11,736 nt of DNA, from the NCBI GenBank assembly GCA_037444165.1, contig JBBIMX010000077.1:1-11736 (forward strand). The letters are read 5' to 3'. The notes beneath the pieces are model-generated. The model worked only from the letters and a program-made list of their open reading frames with translations, searched no databases and was not told the origin of the DNA. A program made the position numbers and the translations under genes. Origin of the DNA: CALIBK01 sp037444165 (GTDB taxonomy: Bacteria > Desulfobacterota > BSN033 > UBA1163). This document shows, piece by piece, positions 1 through 5,951 of this stretch; the first letter of the stretch is position 1, and each line of letters begins with the position of its first letter.

Positions 1-70
1 ACCTCTCATACCCTTCCCATATTCTAATATGAAATAAACTCTGTCTGACATCCAGAAAAGTCTTGAAAGG

Positions 71-98
71 GCTAGATTCCTGCTTTTACAAGAATGAG
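71..98. repeat. Degenerate hairpin repeat
   Basis: The block can fold into an imperfect stem: ATTC and GAAT at the outer ends, with two mismatched pairs further in and a T-rich loop. Its layout (GATTCC-TGC-TTTT-ACA-AGAATGA) is like a decayed copy of the very common intergenic repeat of the type GATTCCCGC-TTTCGC-GGGAATGA found in many Deltaproteobacteria. The likeness is from memory; the imperfect stem is seen directly. It is probably an inactive copy. Confidence 0.4.
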
Positions 99-131
99 AA
101 ATTAAAATATTTTTCACGCATGATTATAGAA

Positions 132-172
132 AAATATAAAATTTTATAGAGCTTGTTCGGGGAACAAGCCCT
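132..172 (+). repeat. Left unit of an inverted hairpin-repeat pair
   Basis: An AT-rich lead of about 18 bases is followed by a perfect 8-bp stem, GCTTGTTC (151-158) and GAACAAGC (162-169), with a GGG loop. The whole 41-nt unit aligns without gaps to the reverse complement of 230-270, with 30 of 41 positions identical by hand count. Three of the differences on one stem arm (CTT against GGC) are matched by complementary differences on the other arm (AAG against GCC), so pairing is kept. This looks like a REP/REPIN or MITE-type end. No T-run follows on the + strand, so it is a poor + strand terminator. Confidence 0.6.
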
Positions 173-229
173 ACAACATTCGTTTTCATGGCGGAATCAG
201 AAATCCTGCTCTATATCACAAAATTTAGG

Positions 230-270
230 AGGGGGCGTTCCCCGGACGCCCCTTTTAAATTTTTATATTT
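230..270 (-). repeat. Right unit of an inverted hairpin-repeat pair
   Basis: Read on the - strand, this unit has the same layout as the left copy: an AT-rich lead, a GC-rich stem (232-240 pairing with 244-252, one G-T wobble, CCC loop on the + strand) and a closing CCCCT. It shares the CGGGGAAC core with the left unit. With the left unit it bounds a 57-base spacer (173-229). The pair could be a non-autonomous element or REP doublet. No target-site duplication could be identified with confidence. Confidence 0.6.
232..260 (+). terminator. Possible rho-independent terminator
   Basis: A 9-bp GC-rich stem (232-240 with 244-252, one wobble pair) is followed at once by TTTT and then an AT-rich run. 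This is the normal form of an intrinsic terminator on the + strand. It would stop transcription entering from the left before the nitroreductase promoter. The same bases are part of the inverted repeat pair, so the terminator role may be incidental. Confidence 0.4.
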
Positions 271-307
271 TATTCTTACCTATTGTCAAGGTGATTTTCA
301 TTGAGCC

Positions 308-336
308 TTGACACCCCATACCCTATTCGTTATCTT
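308..336 (+). promoter_or_regulatory. Sigma70-type promoter of the nitroreductase gene
   Basis: A perfect -35 box TTGACA (308-313) is followed after 17 bases by TATCTT (331-336), which matches four of six positions of the TATAAT consensus. Transcription would begin near 343, giving a leader of about 27 bases that contains the ribosome binding site at 354-363. The promoter lies inside the longest possible reading frame of the gene (TTG at 301), so it argues strongly for the ATG at 370 as the real start. Confidence 0.65.
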
Positions 337-353
337 GTTTCTAAATCTGGCTT

Positions 354-363
354 AGGAAAGGAG
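354..363 (+). promoter_or_regulatory. Ribosome binding site that sets the nitroreductase start
   Basis: AGGAAAGGAG ends six bases before the ATG at 370, an ideal spacing. The upstream in-frame TTG at 301 has no comparable site and lies before the predicted transcription start. Confidence 0.75.
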
Positions 364-369
364 CCATCT

Positions 370-1023
370 ATGGAAATGATTCAAGCAATCCGGGAAAGGA
401 AAAGTATTCGGGCTTTTAAAACGGACCCTATTCCCAAAGAGAAAATCGAAGAGATCTTAAGAATCTCCTGTCTTGCCCCTTCAGCCATTAATCTCCAGCC
501 TTGGGAATTCATTGTGGTATCCGGAGAAGAGAAAGAACGATTAAGCCGAAGGCTCATAAAGGCTTATCGAGAAAAACAGATTTCCTGTGGACCTGGAAAT
601 GTTAAACCTCTTCCAAAGAGCATAGCCAAAAGGGGAGCCCAAACGCTTGAGATGATGATTCCTTTCTTTGAAGAGATGAAAGTCGATCCAAATCAATTTA
701 TCAATGAAGGAAGCTGTAATTTCTATGGGGCTCCTGTCGCTATCTTAATCTGTTTAGATGATTCCTTTCCAAAAGCCCGCCTGCTCGATATCGGCATCAT
801 CCTGGGTTATGTCCTTCTGGTGGCCCATGAATATGGTTTAAGTACCTGCCCGATTGGCCTGATTACCGCCTATGAAGAAGAAATCAAAGACCTGCTCAAT
901 ATTCCAGAAAATAAACAGGTGGTCATTGGAATAGCCTTAGGGTATCCAGAAGAAAGGAGTCCTATCAACCGTTTCAAATCTCCGAGAGAGGACTTTAAGA
1001 AGATGGTCAAATGGATTGAATGA
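370..1023 (+). CDS. Nitroreductase-family FMN oxidoreductase
   Basis: Predicted 217-aa NAD(P)H-dependent flavoprotein of the nitroreductase fold, normally an FMN-binding homodimer in the cytoplasm. Seen: an N-terminal RKSIRAF block (Arg and Ser typical of FMN phosphate contacts), the family hallmark APSAINLQPWEF near residues 38-49, a central GAPVAILIC strand, the helix with LDIGIILGYVLLVAHEYGLSTCPIG, and a C-terminal GIALGYPEE strand followed by a basic tail. The length fits the family. The ATG at 370 is chosen over the TTG at 301 because a promoter and an ideal ribosome binding site lie between them. No partner gene is adjacent, so the physiological substrate is unknown; quinones, nitro compounds and enoates are all possible. 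It is transcribed toward the dpp operon, and its stop codon is two bases from that of dppF. Confidence 0.88.
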   Translation: MEMIQAIRERKSIRAFKTDPIPKEKIEEILRISCLAPSAINLQPWEFIVVSGEEKERLSRRLIKAYREKQISCGPGNVKPLPKSIAKRGAQTLEMMIPFFEEMKVDPNQFINEGSCNFYGAPVAILICLDDSFPKARLLDIGIILGYVLLVAHEYGLSTCPIGLITAYEEEIKDLLNIPENKQVVIGIALGYPEERSPINRFKSPREDFKKMVKWIE

Positions 1024-1025
1024 CC

Positions 1026-1991
1026 CTATCTGACATGGCAGGCGACCAGTGAGCCATTGGCCCTTTCGCTCAACGGAGGTTCTTCCCTTTCACAAATGGA
1101 GATTCTTAAAGGACACCGGGTATGAAAACGACACCCCGACGGAGGATTGATGGGGCTTGGGACATCTCCTTCCAGTAAAATCCTTTTGCTCTTTTCGAGG
1201 GGGTCGAGACTCGGGGTGGCAGAGAATAAGGCTTCCGAATAAGGATGAATCGGTTTCTCATAAATGATCTCCTGTTTGGCATACTCCACGATCTTTCCAA
1301 GATACATCACAGCGACCCAATCAGAGACATACTCAATCAGATTTAAATCATGAGAGATGAAGAGATAGGTCAGTCTATATTCGGACTGAAGATCAAGAAG
1401 AAGATTCACGATTTGTGCCTGAATGGAAACATCGAGACTCGAAACAGGCTCATCGGCTATGATTAACTTGGGCTGGAGGGCAAGGGCTCGGGCAATTCCA
1501 ATTCTTTGACGTTGACCACCACTGAATTGATGGGGATAAAGAAATCTTTGCTCCGGTCTCAACCCGACCACCTTCATTAATTCTACCACTCTCTCCTCTA
1601 ATTCCTTTCCTTTAGCGATGCCATGGATGAGAAGAGGTTCTCCAATAATGGCGTCTATCCTTCTTCTTGGATTGAGTGAGGAATAGGGATCCTGAAAGAT
1701 GATCTGAATCTCCCGTCGAAGTGTTCGTAGATCCTCTCCCTCCAGACGAAGGATATCCCTTCCTTCAAATTGGACTTCACCTGCATCTGGATCTTCCAGC
1801 CTTAAAATAAGGCGACCCAAGGTCGATTTTCCACAACCACTCTCTCCCACAAGCCCCAGGGTTTCCCCTTTCCGAATCGTAAGATCAATCCCATCGACCG
1901 CTTTCACATAGGCCGTTCTTCTTGAAAAAAAACCTCTTTGGAGGGGATAATATTTTTTTAGCCCTTTGGCCTCGATCAAGACTTCATTCAT
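1026..1991 (-). CDS. dppF: Peptide ABC transporter ATPase DppF
   Basis: A 321-aa cytoplasmic ATPase that pairs with DppD to power peptide import through DppBC. Seen in order: Walker A GESGCGKST (49-57), Q-loop Gln100 in IIFQDPYSSLNPR, signature FSGGQRQR (156-163), Walker B LIIADEP (176-182), and the SHD switch His214. The C-terminal Opp/Dpp extension has four cysteines (287, 293, 300, 318) at spacings that bind a 4Fe-4S cluster in known Dpp/Opp ATPases. The catalytic set is complete. The ATG lies inside the end of dppD (8-base overlap containing ATGAATGA), so translation is probably coupled. It is the last gene of the - strand operon and ends two bases from the convergent nitroreductase gene. 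OppF or another oligopeptide-family name is also possible; DppF is preferred because the binding protein is clearly DppA-like. Confidence 0.93.
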   Translation of the reverse strand: MNEVLIEAKGLKKYYPLQRGFFSRRTAYVKAVDGIDLTIRKGETLGLVGESGCGKSTLGRLILRLEDPDAGEVQFEGRDILRLEGEDLRTLRREIQIIFQDPYSSLNPRRRIDAIIGEPLLIHGIAKGKELEERVVELMKVVGLRPEQRFLYPHQFSGGQRQRIGIARALALQPKLIIADEPVSSLDVSIQAQIVNLLLDLQSEYRLTYLFISHDLNLIEYVSDWVAVMYLGKIVEYAKQEIIYEKPIHPYSEALFSATPSLDPLEKSKRILLEGDVPSPINPPSGCRFHTRCPLRISICEREEPPLSERANGSLVACHVR

Positions 1992-2958
1992 AGAGCCAGC
2001 ATCTCACCTGATGATTGGGTTCAATTTCTATCAGTTGAGGGTGTTCCTCTCTACATTTTTTAAATACCTGAGTGCAACGATCCTGAAACTTACATCCGAT
2101 GGGCAGTCCAAGGAGGTCCGGAACAGTTCCGGGGATCGTTTGAAGTCTGTCCCTCTTCTTCGTTCTTCTTTTTTGAGGGATAGACTGAAAAAGGCCTATT
2201 GTATAGGGATGTTTCGGATTTCGAAAAAGTGTGATTACGTCGCCATATTCAACGATATGACCTGCATACATCACCCCTACATGCTGAGCCACTTCTGCCA
2301 CCACTCCGAGATTGTGGGTAATAAGAAGAATGGAGGAACCCACCTGTTCCTTTAGACGCTGGATCAAGTCAAGGATTTGAGCTTGAATCGTTACGTCGAG
2401 AGCCGTCGTGGGTTCATCGGCGATCATTAATCGAGGATGACAGGAAAGGGCCATGGCAATCATGACCCGCTGTCTCATTCCCCCACTCATCTGATGGGGA
2501 TAGTCGTTAACCCTTGATTCCGGAGAGGGAATCCCTACCATTCTGAGCATCTCAATGGCACGCTCCCAAGCCTCTTTGGATGAAACCCCTTGGTGAAGTT
2601 CTATTGCCTCTGCAATTTGAAAACCGACTTTAAAGACAGGATTAAGGGAGGTCATCGGTTCTTGAAAGACCATAGAGATCCGATTGCCCCTGATTTTTTG
2701 CATTTGAGCTTCTGTGGCCTGCGCAAGATCAAGTCCGTTAAAAAGAATGGATCCCTCAACAATACGACCCATAGGTTCTGGAATTAATCGCATGATGGAG
2801 AGAGCCGTAACGGTTTTTCCGCAACCCGATTCTCCCACCAATCCGACCGTCTCTCCTTCTTGAATTCGAAGGTCTAAACCATCGACCGCTTTTACCACCC
2901 CTTTCCGGGTAAAAAAATAGGTCTTTAAATTCTTAATTTCTAAAAGCGAAGTTCCCAT
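1984..2958 (-). CDS. dppD: Peptide ABC transporter ATPase DppD
   Basis: A 324-aa ATPase subunit, partner of DppF. Seen: Walker A GESGCGKT (about 42-49), Q-loop in MVFQEPMTSLNP, signature MSGGMRQR, Walker B LMIADEP, and a His switch in ITHNLG (HN where DppF has HD). Cysteines 289, 295, 302 and 320 repeat exactly the C-x5-C-x6-C-x17-C spacing seen in DppF and are candidate 4Fe-4S ligands. An in-frame TTG nine bases upstream (2967) is possible, but it is only two bases from the only purine-rich site (AAGAG, overlapping the previous stop codon), so the ATG at 2958 with a spacing of about ten is preferred. This ribosome binding site is weak compared with its neighbours, so expression may depend on coupling to the preceding gene. 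Confidence 0.93.
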   Translation of the reverse strand: MGTSLLEIKNLKTYFFTRKGVVKAVDGLDLRIQEGETVGLVGESGCGKTVTALSIMRLIPEPMGRIVEGSILFNGLDLAQATEAQMQKIRGNRISMVFQEPMTSLNPVFKVGFQIAEAIELHQGVSSKEAWERAIEMLRMVGIPSPESRVNDYPHQMSGGMRQRVMIAMALSCHPRLMIADEPTTALDVTIQAQILDLIQRLKEQVGSSILLITHNLGVVAEVAQHVGVMYAGHIVEYGDVITLFRNPKHPYTIGLFQSIPQKRRTKKRDRLQTIPGTVPDLLGLPIGCKFQDRCTQVFKKCREEHPQLIEIEPNHQVRCWLYE

Positions 2959-2971
2959 CAATAACAAGCTC

Positions 2972-4081
2972 TTAATACGGAATAGGTCTTTTTAACTGAT
3001 CCCTATGGGATTCGATAAACGATTCAATCTCTTTATCCGATTCCAGTTTTGGATGCATCAAAGCAAAAATATTCTCGTATCTATTCCTATCCTTCGAGTC
3101 GGATAACTTATTTGCCTGTTCCATTAAGCTTTCCTTTACCTTACTAAGATGCTCTTTTTCAATTCCATCCTTGGCTTCCTCTATCTTCTTCTGAATCTCT
3201 TCGATATTTTTTAGAAGGAGTGTTCTGGGTAAAAGATCAATCCAATCCAAAGATCGTTTCAATAATTTCAAATTAATCTTTCCTACATGAAATCCAAATG
3301 CATCCGTCTGAACAACAAGGGATCTGCCGATCTTTTTTGGAAACACAAAAGAACGATCTCGTCCCCCAATGATCAGTGAGATTTCTGGAATTCTTTGAGC
3401 AAGGGCATCAATCTCAGGCGAAGAAAGATGGGCCAACGCAAAAATATAATGGCAATGAGACATTGGGCCTTTCACCCAATGAAGAGCCGCTTTGATCGGG
3501 TCCTCAACAAAATAGGTTCTTATCTCTTTTTGGAGAGAGGAAGGAAGAGAAGGAGCGAGAAGCCCTATCATCCCAATTTTTACACTCCCTACCTCTTTTA
3601 CGATATAGGGATGAAAGACAGGTCTTCCTGTCTTTCTTTCTTTTAGGTTTGCCGAGAGGAAGGGAAATTTTATCCGTTTCTGGAGATTTTTTAAATATTC
3701 AATTCCCAGACCCAAATCGGTTTCTCCAATATTCAAGGCGTCATATCCTATTTTTTCATAGATCTGTAGAACCACCTCCGCCCTCTTTCTGGCTTTTTCT
3801 CGCTCATTTGCTTGACGAAAATAGTCAATCGCTAACGCATTCCCTGAATCGAGAATAAAAATGGGTTTCCCTTCTTGTTTAACCATTTTAATAAATTGAG
3901 CTCTTCTGGCTAATCCTCCATTTTCTCCTGATTCTGGACAGGTCATACAAGGCTCGACCTCTCCAAGAGTATTGGAAGTATATATCACGGTCAAAGAGGT
4001 CTCTTTACCTATACATAGAGGGAGACCCCAATAAAAGAACCAAAGAGTAACCCAAAAACTCAAAAGAGATAAACGCCTCAT
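2972..4081 (-). CDS. Secreted UshA-like protein with lost metal motifs
   Basis: A 369-aa protein with the fold signature of the UshA/5'-nucleotidase metallophosphatase domain but without most of its metal ligands. An N-terminal basic-hydrophobic signal (about 1-25) predicts export; the Cys23 context (LPLC) is a poor lipobox. Recognisable framework: VIYTSNTLGEVEPC (family YTNDxHGxxEP), GGLARRAQFI (56-64), ILDSGN (family DAGD), MIGLLAPS, AHLS (217-220), LIIGGRDR (family LIIGGHSH), VVQTDAFGFHVG. Ligand changes: DxH becomes N37-T-L39; GD becomes G80-N81; GNHE becomes G119-E-T-D; GHxH becomes G240-R-D-R; only His218 remains. The C-terminal nucleotide-binding domain of UshA is absent, replaced by a charged helical tail (about 287-369). 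A CxxC pair (45, 48) is present. It starts at ATG with an excellent GGAGG site, 19 bases after dppC. A binding or accessory role is more likely than catalysis; its function is unknown. Confidence 0.75.
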   Translation of the reverse strand: MRRLSLLSFWVTLWFFYWGLPLCIGKETSLTVIYTSNTLGEVEPCMTCPESGENGGLARRAQFIKMVKQEGKPIFILDSGNALAIDYFRQANEREKARKRAEVVLQIYEKIGYDALNIGETDLGLGIEYLKNLQKRIKFPFLSANLKERKTGRPVFHPYIVKEVGSVKIGMIGLLAPSLPSSLQKEIRTYFVEDPIKAALHWVKGPMSHCHYIFALAHLSSPEIDALAQRIPEISLIIGGRDRSFVFPKKIGRSLVVQTDAFGFHVGKINLKLLKRSLDWIDLLPRTLLLKNIEEIQKKIEEAKDGIEKEHLSKVKESLMEQANKLSDSKDRNRYENIFALMHPKLESDKEIESFIESHRDQLKRPIPY

Positions 4082-4100
4082 CCATCACCTCCAATTGATC

Positions 4101-4934
4101 TCATCTAAGGCTTGGGTCCAGAACATCTCTTAATCCATCTCCAAATAAATTGAAACCCAGTACCAGCGTAAAGATGGCTATGCCGGGGAAGGCAGCCACA
4201 TGAGGGGCATTTTGAATATACTGTCTTCCTTCACTGAGCATGGCACCCCACTCAGGGGTCGGGGGTTGGGCCCCAAGTCCCAAAAATCCCAAGGCAGCGG
4301 CCTGAAGCACAGCGGTCCCCATCCCTAATGTAGCATAGACAATAATGGGGGGGATGGTATTGGGAAAGATGTGGAGGGCAATAATCCTAAGGTTACTCCC
4401 CCCCACGGCCCTCACCGCTTGAACGAAGAGTTGCTCCTTGATGGAAAGGACGGCACTTCTAACAATCCTTGCATAATGAGGGATATAGACGATTCCAACT
4501 GCAATCATCGTATTTAAAAGACTTGGCCCCAAAATAGCGGTGATGAAGATGGCCAGAAGGATGGCTGGAAAGGCGAGCATCACATCCATTAATCTCATGA
4601 TGGGTTCGTCGACCCGTCTCCCATAGAATCCAGCCAGAAGGCCCAGAATCGTGCCCGGAACAAGGGATATGGAGACGGCGATCAATCCAATAATGATGGA
4701 AATTCGGCTCCCATAGATGACCCGACTAAGAATATCTCGCCCCAGGCTATCCGTCCCAAAGGGATGCTTCCATGAAGGTCCTTGTAATCGATGAATAGGA
4801 TCGGGAGTCAAGGGATGATGAGGGGAAATCCATGGACCAATGATGGCCAGAAGGACTAAAAGTCCAATGAGTGTGAGGCCGATCATTGCCGTTTTATTCT
4901 TTTTGAGCTCAATAAAAGCCTCAACCTTTTCCAT
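4101..4934 (-). CDS. dppC: Peptide ABC transporter permease DppC
   Basis: A 277-aa inner-membrane permease. Seen: an N-terminal transmembrane helix (about 17-35), the family block HPFGTDSLGRDILSRVIYGSR, several further hydrophobic helices, and the cytoplasmic EAA-type coupling loop around QAVRAVGGSNLRIIALHIFPN that docks on the ATPases. The end GFNLFGDGLRDVLDPSLR is the usual DppC/OppC terminus, so the gene is complete. It starts at ATG inside the end of dppB (14-base overlap) with a GAGG site about ten bases upstream, which suggests coupled translation. It forms the channel with DppB. Confidence 0.94.
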   Translation of the reverse strand: MEKVEAFIELKKNKTAMIGLTLIGLLVLLAIIGPWISPHHPLTPDPIHRLQGPSWKHPFGTDSLGRDILSRVIYGSRISIIIGLIAVSISLVPGTILGLLAGFYGRRVDEPIMRLMDVMLAFPAILLAIFITAILGPSLLNTMIAVGIVYIPHYARIVRSAVLSIKEQLFVQAVRAVGGSNLRIIALHIFPNTIPPIIVYATLGMGTAVLQAAALGFLGLGAQPPTPEWGAMLSEGRQYIQNAPHVAAFPGIAIFTLVLGFNLFGDGLRDVLDPSLR

Positions 4935-5934
4935 CGATTCTTAACCTCGGGTCAAGATAGAAATAGAGGATATCCACTATAAGATTGACTAACACCATGA
5001 TCACCGCAAAGAAAAGAATACATCCCTGAACGGCAGGATAGTCTCGAGCCAGAAGGGAATCCACGACATATCGACCCAATCCAGGCCAGGAGAAGATCGT
5101 TTCGGTTAAAACCGCTCCACCAAGAAGAAGGCCAAAATTAAGTCCAATGACAGTGACAATCGGGAGAAAAGCATTTTTCAGAGCATGTTGAAAAATGACT
5201 CTCTGAGAACTCAACCCTTTAGCTCGAGCCGTGCGGATATAGTCCTTGGACATCACATCCAGCATGCTGGATCGGGTCATTCGTGCGATGATGGCCATCG
5301 GGATAGTAGCCAAGGTAAAGGCGGGAAGAATAAGATGTTTAAGAGAATCGGTAAGAAGAGGAAGATTGCCTCTCAAAAGGCTGTCGAGAATCACCAGACC
5401 GGTGATTGGTTGATAATCCATGCCCATTGTAAATCGGCCCATCATTGGGAGGAGGCCTAAAAGAACCGAAAAGAGATAGATGAGCATCAATCCTAACCAA
5501 AAGATGGGCATGGAGATTCCGGCCAAAGCCATCACCATAGAAGTGTAATCGAAGATCGAATATTTTCGAACGGAGGAGATGACGCCTGCAATAATACCAA
5601 TAAGACTCGAAAGAAAAATGGCGGCGACCGAAAGCTCAACGGTAGCAAGGAACCGGTCCCATATCTCTTGAGAGACGGGAAGATTGGAACGAATGGAAAT
5701 TCCCATATCTCCAGAGAGTAAATGTTTTAAATAGAGGAGATATTGATAAGGATAGGATTCATTCAGCCCAAGTTTTTCACGAATTCGGGCTACATCCTGG
5801 GGTGAGGCAAACTCTCCAACAAGAAGATGGGCGGGGTCCCCAGGGATGAGCCTGAGCATTAAAAAGACCAAAATGGAGACCCCGATCAAAATGAAAATGA
5901 GGTGAAATAATCGTCTTGAGATGAAGGAGATCAA
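4921..5934 (-). CDS. dppB: Peptide ABC transporter permease DppB
   Basis: A 337-aa inner-membrane permease that forms the transport channel with DppC. Seen: a first transmembrane helix followed by LRLIPGDPA, the block GDMGISIRSNLPV, helices through about residues 95-160, the EAA coupling loop RTARAKGLSSQRVIFQHALKNAFLP, and the usual end FYLDPRLRIDG. Translation starts at TTG: the frame is closed by TAA three codons upstream, no ATG or GTG lies near, and GAGGAG (5946-5951) sits 11 bases before it. The gap to the dppA stop codon is 17 bases, and no hairpin terminator was seen between them. Confidence 0.93.
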   Translation of the reverse strand: MISFISRRLFHLIFILIGVSILVFLMLRLIPGDPAHLLVGEFASPQDVARIREKLGLNESYPYQYLLYLKHLLSGDMGISIRSNLPVSQEIWDRFLATVELSVAAIFLSSLIGIIAGVISSVRKYSIFDYTSMVMALAGISMPIFWLGLMLIYLFSVLLGLLPMMGRFTMGMDYQPITGLVILDSLLRGNLPLLTDSLKHLILPAFTLATIPMAIIARMTRSSMLDVMSKDYIRTARAKGLSSQRVIFQHALKNAFLPIVTVIGLNFGLLLGGAVLTETIFSWPGLGRYVVDSLLARDYPAVQGCILFFAVIMVLVNLIVDILYFYLDPRLRIDGKG

Positions 5935-5945
5935 AAATCTTTAAA

Positions 5946-5951
5946 CTCCTC
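5946..5951 (-). promoter_or_regulatory. Ribosome binding site for the TTG start of dppB
   Basis: GAGGAG directly follows the dppA stop codon on the - strand and lies 11 bases before the TTG at 5934. The spacing is on the long side, which together with TTG may lower DppB output relative to DppA. Confidence 0.6.

Larger units (their letters stand above)
1..307. other. Non-coding region with hairpin repeats
   Basis: All three + strand frames hit stop codons within the first 37 bases, and no convincing coding sequence was seen on either strand. The region is AT-rich with two GC-rich hairpins. Contents in order: a short near-palindrome (18-31, six-base arms, two-base loop), a degenerate hairpin repeat (about 71-98), an inverted pair of related hairpin units (132-172 and 230-270), and then the approach to the nitroreductase promoter. 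It separates whatever lies to the left of the window from the nitroreductase gene. Confidence 0.8.

Noticed and set aside
18..31. 14-base near-palindrome (six-base arms, two-base loop)
   Set aside because: It is AT-rich and short enough to occur by chance; no promoter or gene nearby gives it a role.
301..369. Longer nitroreductase start at the TTG at 301
   Set aside because: A promoter and an ideal ribosome binding site lie downstream of it, and the extra residues are not part of the usual family N-terminus.
1966..2355. 129-codon open frame on the + strand opposite dppD/dppF
   Set aside because: It is antisense to conserved ATPase sequence and the product has no family features.
2972..4081. 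Functional 5'-nucleotidase
   Set aside because: Most metal ligands are replaced and the C-terminal nucleotide-binding domain is missing, so catalytic activity is not supported.
2972..4081. Lipoprotein anchoring at Cys23
   Set aside because: The residues before the Cys (LPL) do not fit a lipobox, which needs a small residue just before the Cys.
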